Shown piece after piece: positions 11,784 to 23,383 of a stretch of DNA of 64,000 nt; position 1 is the stretch's first letter; every line of letters begins with the position of its first letter. This DNA comes from Sipunculus nudus. Taxonomy: Eukaryota; Annelida; Sipuncula; Golfingiida; Sipunculidae. Location: positions 53,002,870-53,066,869 of the forward strand of contig CM049307.1 in assembly GCA_026874595.1 (NCBI GenBank), read 5' to 3'. A model generated the notes under the pieces. That model made no database searches. It was not told the origin of the DNA and saw only the letters and a list, made by a program, of their open reading frames with translations. The translations under genes and the position numbers were made by a program.

Positions 11784-12260
11784 AGATTTGTATACATAGA
11801 AACAATACATTTCCCTATGGGACTGGAATTCGTTTGAATCGCTCACCAAGGCGTATCAGCTGTATATAGACATACAAACTTCGTGCAAGACACTTGTTTC
11901 ATCACCTGTTGGGTATCGCTTATATGTTGCTGCGACTTCATATATTTTATTTTGTAAAGCTGATAGTATTATTTTCATAATACAGAATTACTACACAAGA
12001 GGACCTGGACTCGCAAGAGATAGACAACACCTGAGAATAAACAAATAATTCATCAAAACTATTCTTGACGTTCAACGGATGTGTGAGGTGTTCACGAACT
12101 TTTTATAGCAAATGTCAGTTATATCAATTACGTGCATTTATTAGGTAATGCTTTTTGTAATTACTCTTTTTTTCACAGACTGGTCTTTACAACTTATTAA
12201 AAATGTGTTTCCTTAAAAAAACTGTTTTCATTTTGCCTGGAAGGTTTCTTCACATTTAAA

Positions 12261-12261
<1 letters not shown>

Positions 12262-12330
<69 letters not shown>

Positions 12331-12331
12331 A
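12262..12331. repeat. (AT)n microsatellite
   Basis: About 70 bp of nearly pure AT dinucleotide repeat with one or two interruptions. Confidence 0.9.
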
Positions 12332-12509
12332 TTATTTCAGCTATGACCCTAGCAGGTACCCACCTTCTTTGAGAAATGGTTTTATATATTTTTGTATATC
12401 AATTACCACTGTATCAACTATGTATGGACATATAACGTTATTAATTTCTCCTAAACGTATAATAGGGTATAATAGGACATCCTAGACTGTTTTCTTAAAT
12501 AAAAATGCA

Positions 12510-12700
12510 TTGAAGGTTCTATGAAGAACCCTACACATTGGTTCCACCAAGATCCTTTTAAGGTTCCCCACCCAGTCCACCGTGAAGAACCTTAGAGGGT
12601 TCTTCTTAGAACCTCTTAAGAGGTTCTTTATAGAATCTTAGAGGTTCCATAAAAGAACCTAACGGAGGTTCCGAAAAGAGCCCCGCTTGAAGGTTCTAGC
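12510..12700. repeat. Cluster of palindromic GGTTC/GAACC motifs (right)
   Basis: The right-hand counterpart of 9575-9750: many GGTTCT and AGAACC half-sites at short spacing, for example CTTAAGAGGTTCTTTATAGA. Together with the left cluster it encloses about 2.8 kb present only beside unit 1. Confidence 0.5.
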
Positions 12701-12969
12701 TGGATTTGCATGAAACATCAACGTGAGGTCTGTTTCCATGTACGCGTATATGCGTATGTACGTATATGCGTGAAAAAATAGGTGTGTTGCCATGTGCGCA
12801 TGTATGTGCATATATGCTTTAACTGGCAGACTAATATATTTGTACAGTGGATCGAGCAGGCCTTCTACAAAAAAGATGGTGAAGTGACGTCATTTACTCC
12901 TAATCCCTAAGTTAAAGCAGACCCTACGCACAAACGCATATACGCTAATGGACACATGAAAACATCCCA

Positions 12970-13215
12970 GTCCTAATGAGGGATCCTCCCCAAACCGTGT
13001 TTGCTTTCACTTATTCGGCCCATATTCCAAGTGTATTCGTGCATACGTGACTGTATATTTGTGAATCCGTTGATGTCGTTACTGAATTCTGATGTGCCGG
13101 TTCAACACCAAAATCTAATCGATTCTTCATTGGCCCATTCCCGAAACGCCCTGGAAATTTCACGAAGTTCAGGTCATGGTGATGCGGATGGACGCACACC
13201 ATCCTGGAGGAGGCA
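12970..13215 (+). repeat. Dispersed repeat R2, unit 2 copy
   Basis: About 230 bp closely matched at 29338-29585 (same strand, third unit) and, as inverted fragments, at 46600-46870 and 38745-38850. Landmarks are CATTCGTGCATA, a GGCCCATTCCCGAAACGCCC block and ATGGACGCACACxATCCTGG. It sits immediately before the homeobox middle exon in both direct copies. Confidence 0.6.
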
Positions 13216-13338
13216 ATAATGTTTGTGAGATTATAAATATGTATGTGAAAGATGTCTTAGTTATAGCGCACATTTATGCCTATCGGCCGTTTATTATGTT
13301 GAACATATCACTTTTCATATCAATCTCTCTTGTTAAAG

Positions 13339-13537
13339 TGACAAAGCTACCAGATCGCTCTCTTTCGCTGAGAAGTGGGGCTAAAAAGTCAGCCAAGTCA
13401 GACTGCGCATGCGCACGAACTTCACACCGTGGCAACTGGACGAACTAGAACGTGCTTTCCAATTGACGCACTATCCCGATATATTCATGCGAGAAGCAAT
13501 GACGCTCCTCCTAGATCTGACAGAAGCCAGCATACAG
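13339..13537 (+). pseudogene. Orphan, frameshifted homeobox exon (copy of 29743-29939)
   Basis: This 199-bp stretch matches the 197-bp middle exon of the homeobox gene at 29743-29939, including the donor cag|gtacga. It has a 2-bp insertion just before the homeodomain (AAGTCAGACTG where the gene has AAGAGACTG), which shifts the frame, plus substitutions that would change conserved residues, such as Arg to Ser before the final IQ. No copy of the first or third homeobox exon is found nearby. It is best read as a dead by-product of the segmental duplication. Confidence 0.8.
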
Positions 13538-13816
13538 GTACGACGTGTCTCCATACATGTAATACTCTCATGTGTATAGTACCAGTATATATATAGACTA
13601 ACATTATGTAAAGCATACCGGTTTATCTGCTGATATAAACAAGTAATAGCCCCCTGCGTTTCTTTTTTTTAAATATTTTGTTTTGGTTGGGTTTAACCGC
13701 CTCAAATTTTTAAAAGCAAGCTCAACAAAGTATGCACATCTGCGTAATACCATTCCAGTATCAGACTACATGACCGAACAGAAGCACAGGCTTCCTCTCA
13801 TCTTATATCCTGGTCC

Positions 13817-14090
13817 TAACTAGGCCCGGTGACTACTGCATCTGCGGGCAGTTTGTGTGTAATCGTATCCAATTACTGGGTATTAATACCGAGAAACCCC
13901 CGCGCACTTGTTTGTGAGTGAAATATGGCCATGGGGCACGACCTTCCCATTGAGTCTACACAGCACTCACCTTTGGTGGGGACCGGCGGTGAAAAATGTC
14001 ACCACCTCGGCCGAGATTCGAACTAACGGTCTCATGCATGACAAGATTCCAGTGTTCTACCCCTAGATGACAAAAGCCGGTGGGGTTTCG
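13817..14090 (-). repeat. tRNA-derived SINE, copy 2 (minus strand, unit 2)
   Basis: Nearly identical to 341-612 and at the equivalent position in unit 2, after the orphan homeobox exon. The minus strand reads the B box GTTCGAATCTCGGCCGAGG. The poly-G run shortly after it (14127-14139) is expanded relative to unit 1. Confidence 0.8.
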
Positions 14091-14385
14091 AACTTTATTT
14101 ATATAAATTATTAGTCTTTTTTAAGGGGGGGGGGGGGGTCCTTCCTCTATCTTTCCCATCCTTCCCGACAACTATATAAAATTCAAAGGATTTTAAGTCA
14201 CATAAACCCCTTTCGGTTTTTTGCTCTATTGAAATATTTCCGCCCCATGGAAAGAATCCTATTATGGCTTTCACAAGAGGGCGCGGTCACCGATGGTCAC
14301 AACACTAAAGATGTGAACGACCAAGTTCTTTTACCTGTCAAACCAACTGACTGAAACTCATACATACGTGCACTCCAAAAGATGA

Positions 14386-14643
14386 GTATATATATAAATA
14401 TATACTTATTTATTTTACATGGATTGTACAAATAGTTATTATAACTAATCGAGGCACTCTCCATGGCTCCGGTGACGGCGTTCGGTAGTCTGCAGGGGTG
14501 GAGGAAACCGGAGTACCCGGAGAAAACCACCGGCCTTGGACGGGCAACTACAACCCCTTCTCATAGCCACGCCGGGGATCGAACCCGGGTCGCCAGCGGT
14601 AAGAGCCAAGCGTTTTACCACTCAGCTGTCCAGGCCCCACAGC
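14386..14643 (-). repeat. Second tRNA-derived SINE family, inserted only in unit 2
   Basis: On the minus strand the tRNA-like head reads GTGGGGCCTGGACAGCTGAG then, further in, the perfect B box GGTTCGATCC. The body contains the motif GGAGGAAACCGGAGTACCCG (on the plus strand), a stretch I associate with widespread metazoan SINEs. Units 1 and 3 lack it at the aligned position (between AAAAGATGA and CATGAGT), so it arrived after the duplications. Target-site duplications are not clear. Confidence 0.7.
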
Positions 14644-14878
14644 CATGAGTTAACAAAAACAAATCAATATATTGAAGTAATAAATAACCCTCAAATCAGT
14701 CTGCCCTTTCCATCGCTTCATCAGCTTAATTCTCTGGTATGTCCAGAGTTTGGTATACTAATAAGCTTAGTAAACAAGTTCAGTAGATGTCAGGCAAGCG
14801 CGGACCAAGTTAACTTGCACGCATGAGTGCTTTAAGCTGGAATTATGTATACTGTAAATGAAAGAACTGACGTAATTA

Positions 14879-14930
14879 ATACTCTAGTGACAGGTTGTCA
14901 AGAGTAACCCTCTTGGTTACAGTCTTGTGC
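14879..14930 (+). promoter_or_regulatory. Diverged CRE site upstream of Ly6 gene 2
   Basis: This aligns with 1039-1090. The palindrome TGACGTCA of unit 1 is TGACGTAA here (14879-14886), while the GTAACC/GGTTAC inverted repeat is kept. If the site is used, gene 2 should respond less to CREB/ATF factors. Function is inferred. Confidence 0.3.
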
Positions 14931-15207
14931 CACCCATCCATGTCGAAATTATGCGAACTAATCAACAAGCTCGGTACATGCGATGCCATAGCAACCAAGT
15001 CATGTCAGGTGACTGAAGGTTGATTTATTAAGAGCGCTCAGCGAGTCGTTGTTCCACTGCACTACCAACTAGCAACAGTAACTGTTCAGAAACGAGGAAC
15101 AGATCTAACTGTTTAGAAACAAGGAACAGATCAATCATTTGATTAAATAACAAGTATAAAACTAGTAATATTTGTGTTTTTTTTTTATATTTTATATAAC
15201 AGGAAAA

Positions 15208-18200
15208 ATGAAGCTCTTCATCGGAACAATTGGTGAGTACAAACAGTATTTTCTACTCATTCTTTCCATCACATATAATACAAGTCATATAATTTCCAAC
15301 GTTGTGTTCAAATGAAATAGATGTAGGGTTGTATATAATTGTATATTTTTATTTTGTGGTTTTAGCGTAATAGGTCCAAAATTATGCCACAGTTATTATT
15401 TTTAACACTTTGAGTATCAGCCTTATCGTAGACATTTAATTTTAACAAGACCACTTAAAACATTAGATCTTTGATTAGCGTAATTTAGATTTCTTCTTTT
15501 TCTTCCTCTTTTTCACTTAAAATAATAAGCTATTTATACATTATATATATATCGCTGTTCCAGAATTATATAGTTACAAAAGGTTTCCTTCTGTTCTAGC
15601 TCTGCTCTGCGTAGTTCTCCATCACGTGTCGTCATCAACGACAGAGGTAAGACACACACACACAAGCAAATATGTACCCACACCAGATCAATGTTCTCTG
15701 AGTTATGGTTTGAACATTAAAAAAAATCGCATTTAGAAATGAAGGCGGTTGTTTTTGAGGTCTGATCAAAGTTTTGTTTTACATAACGGTACCAACTGCA
15801 TTTTTGGTGCTCCGATTCATTGGTTTGATTGGCGTTGGCATGAAAGGACCCCATACAAAGTCCAAGTTCTATGGCCAATTGCATATACGAACGCGGTCCT
15901 GTACCAACCATAAATGTAATTGAGCAGTAATTTTACAGGTTGAAATCCAGTCGTACCCTTTGCTTTCAAAAACTCTAACCCTGATAACATATCTTTTTGT
16001 ATATTCTAAAATCTGTTTACCAAATGCCATTTTGTTTTTGACCGAGAAGCGTCTGAGGGCATCTATAACAATTAGGTTCTGTTCACAACCAGCCAGACAC
16101 CTCGCAATAAATAACCTGAGATGGGCCTTTTCTTCACTTTGTCTGAACATTTTCTTTGTTTTTAAATATGCCTTCCTGACGGATCTCACCCTCCTGAGAT
16201 TGATTAAAAATACATTTGATATATCACCATAGGACTACTGTTGAGAAAATGCTCGCCCTATTGTCTCAGTCAATGGGAAAAAAACCCTGGTACAGTCGTA
16301 GGTTTAAGTGTCGCTGTACAGCAACACCTAGGGTAGCTACTGCCATCTTGCGGGAAACTATGTAACTAATTCCTAGGCCCTGGACCGTCACATTTTATTA
16401 GGAGCCAGCGCAGTGTTTCCGGACTCCTCTAGCTGTATGGAGGTATGAGATCACTTTTCATTTATATATTTTAGTTGCAATGATATAATCGCTAACGGCC
16501 TGGTAAGTCGAAAGTCATCACTTCTGCATAAACATGCAGCGCTAAAACATGTGAAAATGAACGGATGTGAATAAGAACGGATACGCTTATTTTGAGGAGC
16601 ATATGAATAATGGTGTGGGTGGGAGCATAATTTGCACCTGAGGGGAGTTGTGGTTGTGAATTTGGTATGGAAAATGGAAGAAAATCGAAACAAATTTCAT
16701 GTACACTTTAGTTACAATTGAAAATAATAATAAAAATTCCATATACTTAATTTTTTTTCTTGATTGACAGTTATTTCATTCATTATGAATTTTCTTCTTT
16801 CTTTTCATAAAGACGCCTGTGCATGATATCTAATATTCGTTACAGGGGACAGAACTACAGATATTTTTGCTCAATTTCTGGGCCCCAAAGCCCCGATTTT
16901 ACCCTGTCATAGCCTAAGGACAATTGAGACGCTTTGTGATTGTCAGTTTATTTGTTTATGTACAATATATAAAATAAAAAAAATCGATATGAATTGACAG
17001 TTTGTGCAGACGTACGCCACTCATCTGCTGATAGATTTTGGTCACAGCCAATCTCTGAAATTATGTTTTATATTAACAGTCGCCAGACATGCCTACGACA
17101 GATACACCAATGAACCCCTCGTCAAACGCACCAATGGACATCTCATCAAGCGCACCAATGGACCCCTCTTCAAGCGCACCAGCAGACACTTCTACAAGCG
17201 CACCAGCAGACTCTTCATCAAGCGCACCAGCAGACTCATCGTCAAGCTCACCAGCAGAATCATCCTCAAGCGCACCAGCAGACTCGTCTTCAATTGCACC
17301 AGCAGACTCTTCATCAAGCGCACCAGCAGACTCGTCTTCAATTGCACCGGCAGACTCATCGTCAAGCGCACCGGTAGACTCATCGTCAAGCGCACCGGCA
17401 GACTCATCGTCAAGCGCACCGGTAGACTCATCGTCAAGCGCACCAGCAGACTCATCTTCAAGCGCACCGGCAGACTCATCGTCAAGCGCACCAGCAGGCT
17501 CATCGTCAAGCGCACCAGCTGACTCTTCAACGGTAGGTTGATATACCATATACGATGTATCCATATCAGTAATGTATCATGAGTATTCTTTATTTTTCCC
17601 AATTCTCTAACAAAGCTTAAACAAGTAAAAATATTAAAAAAAGAGATAACCATATCATTTTGAAAAGCATGAACACCTCATCAGATGAAATCCATGCCCT
17701 AAATTTGTAAATTTTTAACAGAATGGAGCAGAAAATGGGACAATATCTGTTACAGGAAAAGCGGTAAGTCACGTGATGACATCATACACTACATCACATG
17801 TATATATTCAGCATAAATGCGCCTAAACGGCACTTAGGACGATCTTCGTCTCCATAACATTTCGCTTTCAGTTACGATTTTTTGACAACCAAACGAGCAC
17901 TAACGTATTATTAAAGTATTTAAAGTTTAGAAACGTGCACAGTCAAACAATTGTCAGAACTGATTGGATATTTATATCACGGGGTGGAGAAGAGGTGATT
18001 TTTTTTCTATCCCTTAACTAATTTTACTTTCGCTCACGGTGACTAAAACAAGAAAGCAGCCAGGGAGCCAAAGATCCTAATGCGACAAATGGTGTAACAG
18101 GTGCTTTATTGTTAAGTGAACCTCACATGCAATTCGACTGTACCTAATGGCTAGTTAAGCCAATATAAATGTTCGCAAGCGGTCCCTTTAAGTTCTTAGT

Positions 18201-21200
18201 AAATAATAAGGATTCGCATTGTGGCATATATATCAAAATTAAACATAAGAATGGAATTATTTTTTGTTCTGTCTCATCAATTTCCTGTTTGCACACGTCC
18301 GCTATATAGCAATAAAACAGTAGCGGCGCAAAGGCTTCTACTGGGAGAGATGATGCGACAAGTGCATCATCGGTAAGTATAAAGATCATGTGACATCCGT
18401 TAACACATTGTTAAGAATTAAGGCACTGTCAGTGTCAGAACCTCTTTTTTTTAAGCAATCGTCGAGGAATATTTGTGGAATATTTATCTAAGTTAAACTT
18501 TACGAAGGCTGTAATTTTTCTCTCACGAATTTCCAGTTTCTTCACCTTGCGTGTAGTAAACAAACAGTCACGGAAATCAGGGTGCTACTGCGACAAATGA
18601 TGCAACTGTTGGGTCGTCGTTAGATACACTTACGGTCACACTCAAAACCTTATGGTTAATAATTAATCATTGGATATGTTTGAATTTTTTAAATCACTAA
18701 AGTGAAATGTTATAATATTATCATCGATAAAAAATCTAAGCCTCAACAGACCTTTGATTAGTATAAATATTGAAAGATATGCATGAACTATCTCTGCGTT
18801 GCGCGATTATTTATGAATTGACCGCCTCTCTTTCTTTTTTCATTTTTCTCTGCGTGCGACCCAAAAGATCTTTTTTTTTTTCATATCGACACCAGCTTAT
18901 ATACATATATAATCCAAGAAGTCCGATTGACGCAGCAGCTGTAGTTGTCTATGTACTTGGCACAGACATGCATTCGTACACTGAATAAGTGTTTTATAAG
19001 TTAACTAATTTTCAAAGAATTTTTGTCATGATAACGAAAGTTATGATTTCAATACTATTATTTCCTAATGGTCGGTAATGTTAAATATGTTTTTATCCTG
19101 AATTTTTTGAATACCGGTAGACTATTTATGCATTTTATCAAAATCTACTATATGCTTGCTCAGCCTGCAAGCAGTCTGGAACCAAACATATCTACGACTG
19201 CAGCTAAAACAACCGTTGCAGCAACGGATGTATTAACGGTAAGTACGTGACGATATGAGTGTAATGACCCAAAGCTGTAACTGCATGGTTTTATTGTAAA
19301 AGCCACGGGACAATTTCTACCTCTACCAAAGGCTCCAACTTGTGACACTTTTGGTTTGGGTGGGCTCATCTAGGCAAAGCTGCCAGTTTCCTTGGTACTG
19401 TTATCGACGTTGTCATTTAAATCAAATAAAGGTTCCTGTTCGAATTTCTTGACGTATCTTAACAGGATGTACAAGATGTATCGAGAGAGATGATGTATTA
19501 ATCTTTAATATATCCTCTTTTATTATTACAATAAAAAAAAAAACAGTCGCGCACACTGAAAAGGATTAGTCATTTACATTATTCCCTGTAGTTTAAACGA
19601 TATGCAAGCTGCTCAAAAGTATCGAAATTGATGCTTCTGTAGTTTCCAAATGTGTTCAGTTGATGTTAGTCAGAGTGTATCGCCGGATGTCATTTAAAAT
19701 CTAAACCAAACTGGACATTTTAGCAAATTTCTCGATCAACTAGGAAATAAAATAGTGATATTACGTAATAATCATTGTAATAATAAAAATAATGAAAGCT
19801 TTGTTTAAAAAGATCTCTCTTTTGAGTCGTGTTGAATTATTTAACATATGTCTAAACGCATTCGTTCGTAATTATAATAAGACGGAGGTTGCCATGGAGT
19901 CAAACACCACAGGAAACAGCACAGCTGCAGTTTCGATGGTATGTGATGTGTTAGACTGGTATGCAGTGCTATTATAGCCGCGCTGTACACTCTGTTAATC
20001 ACATGGCTGGCAGATACTCGACATCTAATTGACAAAATAATGGAAACGGTTATTAAACTCTTCTTGGTTGGTGGAAAGATTACATTCGGACATCCTCCTA
20101 CAAATTAAAAGCTGCTTGCAAAAGCCGCCTTTGCTATATAAGACTGCCAGGTCGCCACCAGAGGGACTAGAAAGTTAAGTCCTATGAGAGTGGGTCGTTG
20201 CGGATATTCTCCAGTATGAAGAATAGATGGATTGAAGAAAATATTGAGGTTGGAAATTGTCCGTGCCAGTGGCGGAAATGTGGGACTGACTAAATTAGCT
20301 CAGGCGCTGCAGGCGGCCGTATATGACAGACTCGGCTTTTATAAGCAGTGGGCTAATGAAATGAGTTGGCACTAATGGAACGTCACTATTGAAGAAGGAA
20401 TGCACTCTACCTGTAAACCGCCTGGCACGATTTTGTGATCTAAGAAGAATAGTTTTACCTCTTATCCCAATGTTTTGTAGCCAATTAAGAGCAGCGCGTA
20501 TCGTTTATCAACCGGTATGAACAAAACTGAGGGATTCGTCCTCAGTGGAGTCTTTCTGAAAGATTAAGTCGTTTACTGCAAGGTCATGATTTACGACATT
20601 CTTATTGTAATATATATAATGAGTATTATTCTTATGATGATAAATAAAATGTCAGTACATGTGATTAATAAAGGGTAGAGGCCATACAAGCGCTTGATAC
20701 CAGCTAGTGAAGTTTAGATGTTGCCATGAATATCATTACAAAAGCTGTTTAGAACTTTCTGCTTTTCATGCAAATGTCTTGATGAACCAAATGGTTAATT
20801 CTCTGACGTAGTGCTTCGGGTAGTGAATATTTTTCCCGCAGCATGAGTAGACATATACTAGTATATGTCCACGTGAAACCCTTGGTATATGTGACCGTAT
20901 ACTATACGCTTTGCGTGTATGGGCTGTATTCTGTGGCTTAAGTAGCCGCAAATAGTCAAAGCATTTATTCATCAGTTTATATACCATATCATGTTATTTC
21001 AGCCTTTTCCATTCCATTAAGTTGACTGAATATATCAATTCACACATGCCTTCTTTTGTATGCCTTAGTTGCAGCTCTGTTGATGTTGCATCCATCCAGT
21101 ACTTGTATTAGAGACCTGAAATAATAAATGTACCCTTTTGTTAAAAAAGTGGGAAAATGTACTTTATATATATGTATATTCTTGATCATTCATTGAATCA

Positions 21201-23383
21201 GCTATATATGCTTGATTACAATAAATGTTAATGATGTATTCTTTTCATAATCTTTTTAATGAATGGATCATGTTTCCTTTTTAGTTACAGTCAATGTCAT
21301 CTAACACACATTGTTTCTTATTTTCTTTTTGAGCTGTTTCCGCTGTCACCTTATCCGTAACTAACACTGTAATACGATCTTGTCTATTCAACACTTAAAT
21401 CATTATATTGTCGCTCAGACTGCACCAGATAGATACAATTCCAGCTCTGCCTGTCTTGTTGTATTAATCCTCTGCTTTTATATCCACTGAATCACTCTGT
21501 ATTTACTATGTTTCTTTTATTTTCTATGCAGAGCTCTGATGATAACAGCACTGCATCCGGAAATGTTGTAAGTATGAATCATTTTGTCTGTGGATCTTTA
21601 ATTTAAAAACATTCATAAGAAAGCAATAAGACCTTAAAGCATTAAATACCTGAGCTTATAGTACCACTCTCTGATTTACTTCTGACTCAGTTTATCCAGC
21701 CTTTACAAGAATCTTGCGGAAATATTCAGAGGTACTTACATTCACATCGAAAGAAGTACGAAGTTTTAGAAAGAATTAAACTGCTGTTAGGAGCTATAGC
21801 AAATGAGTTCGCAGTATTTCTTTTTCTGTCATTTTGTGACATAAACAGAAGCTGCATATGTTGCCCGGGACTTATGTAATGCACTATAAATCAGTATCAA
21901 AATTATACTTCTTTCATGTCATCCTAAAGCATATATACTACCATACACACTATATAGACGGCATTGCCAAAATACCTTAAAATAGGACTTTAAAAGTTGC
22001 TTCAAATATCAAAATAATACTGTTTTAGGAGGTAAGCTGAGGCTTAGTGTCAGCACTTATTATTAAACAATTAACTGGTGTAACTAAAGTGTGTCATTGT
22101 GCACGTCACAGGGAACTGTGTTTAGGGGGGTTTCTGGTAGAAGTATTAGTCGAGGGACTACACAAAACTAGTTTCTTTTGTGTTGCCTTACATGCAAGTC
22201 ATTTCTTTCACAGGTTACTACCGCCGCCTCCCCCGCCTCCATCAACTGTTACGAGTCCAACTGTACCGGAAACGCCAGCTGTATCTCCGGCATCCTGAAC
22301 GCGACCCTGGTCTGTTCCACTTCCAGCTCCTGCCATGTAAGTACAATATATACAGTGAAATCTCGCTAATCCGACCACCTGCAAGACCAGCCAACGAAGT
22401 CGTGTTTGATAGTACAATATTATCCTTTATCCTTTATAATTATTTTATATTTCTAACGTTTCTGACACTCTTTATATTAACATAACAGGCAGTATCTTGC
22501 TGAGTTTTTATAATATCTTTCAACTAAATATTCAACATTTGCTACAGAAAGGGTTTGCTTTATGTTAATGGGAAGATTTAGAGCTGAAATTGATATGCAA
22601 CATGTTTGCTCTCAGAGGACTAACCTTATGAGGAAGTTCTTGGTGCCACTTTTGAGTGCGTTTTAGTGCATCTTAGAAGTAAATGGTTAAAACACCCATG
22701 TATAAGATAGATGGGAAAACTTCAAGAAATGCCCTATCGGGAAAAGGTTTCATTGTAATGCTTATTCACAAAACGAATTTATTTGAATATTACGGTCAAA
22801 CAGTCCCAATTATACCGTTTACTAACAAAAGCAAAAAAAGGTCAATATGGTTGTGAAATATTGGAAGGTTCAGCATTGGTAATTGCCAAATGAATTTCAA
22901 CCTGGAAGCAAAGCTTGAATTACGGTCAGATACAGGGCAATATTAAACTACAAATACAAAATGTACATTAATTACATCAACCCACCGTCTATTTCGTTCG
23001 GGTTAATTGAGTTCCTTCATTTTATAATAAATTAAAGACGTTAATGTTCGTATGAGTATGACTTAATGAAAAAAACCCGCAATTTTCAGAAAGAATAAGA
23101 CGGTCGGCAGGCCGTAGCTTTCTGATTCATGGAATATTGTATCTTTTACTATTTCTAGGTGACGTCACAGGAGTCTGGTGGAAACACGACTTACATCCTT
23201 GGCTGCAAGTCGAGCTGCACGGAGGGAGATTCCCAGACAAGCAACGGGCTCACGGAAACCACTCTGAAATGCTGCAACACAGCCCTGTGTAACATTGACG
23301 CCAATCCCACTGGCCGTTCATCAACTATCTCGGCTTCTGTGGTTTGCCTCGTTCTGGCTCTGACCTCATTCATGCTGCAGTAA
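15208..23383 (+). CDS. Secreted/GPI-anchored protein: mucin-like repeats plus Ly6/uPAR domain (gene 2)
   Basis: The paralog of gene 1. Predicted coding exons are 15208-15232, 15600-15646, 17080-17532, 17722-17763, 18334-18372, 19164-19238, 19882-19938, 21532-21567, 22214-22336 and 23159-23383, joining in frame to about 373 residues. The signal peptide, repeat exon (17 octads), LU domain with CCNTALCN and hydrophobic tail are kept. It has two mini-exons that gene 1 lacks (19164-19238 and 19882-19938), and has lost most of the one at gene 1 positions 4786-4851 through a deletion near 21305. Acceptors of the exons at 18334 and 19882 are weak. The protein is probably a surface glycoprotein like that of gene 1. 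The high identity of LU exons points to recent duplication. AATAAA lies at 24349-24354. Confidence 0.8.
16078..16725. other. Segment present only in unit 2 (intron of Ly6 gene 2)
   Basis: Around 650 bp lie between sequences that are contiguous in unit 1 (near 2230). It is either an insertion in unit 2 or a deletion in unit 1. No gene, terminal repeat or known element is recognised; a minus-strand ORF running through it has no family resemblance that I can see. Confidence 0.6.
17080..17532 (+). repeat. Mucin-like minisatellite exon of Ly6 gene 2 (17 octads)
   Basis: A 151-codon exon, exactly one 24-bp unit longer than its counterpart in gene 1. Octads are mostly SSSAPADS with variants SIAPADS (twice), APVD (twice), APAG and SPAE. 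Both splice sites are kept (ttaacag; acg|gtaggt). Copy-number and variant differences show the array has changed since duplication. Confidence 0.85.
19164..19238 (+). CDS. Mini-exon found only in Ly6 gene 2 (a)
   Basis: Twenty-five phase-0 codons (PASSLEPNISTTAAKTTVAA...) between acceptor ttgctcag and donor acg|gtaagt. Composition (Thr, Ala, Ser, one NIS sequon) matches the other linker mini-exons. The 1.9-kb stretch that holds it (about 19078-20958) is missing from unit 1, where the flanks join near 4458. Confidence 0.5.
19882..19938 (+). CDS. Mini-exon found only in Ly6 gene 2 (b)
   Basis: Nineteen phase-0 codons (TEVAMESNTTGNSTAAVSM) with donor atg|gtatgt and sequons NTT and NST. The acceptor is weak (aataag); using the next AG gives 17 codons in the same frame. 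It lies in the stretch absent from unit 1. Confidence 0.4.
19939..20958. other. Intronic spacer within Ly6 gene 2 absent from unit 1
   Basis: No further exon, RNA gene or mobile-element signature is seen. Its right edge joins the sequence GCATTTATTCATCAGTTTAT shared with unit 1. Confidence 0.5.

Noticed and set aside
9575..12700. A named DNA transposon with terminal inverted repeats
   Set aside because: The two palindromic clusters do not align as inverted ends, and no transposase domain is recognised between them.
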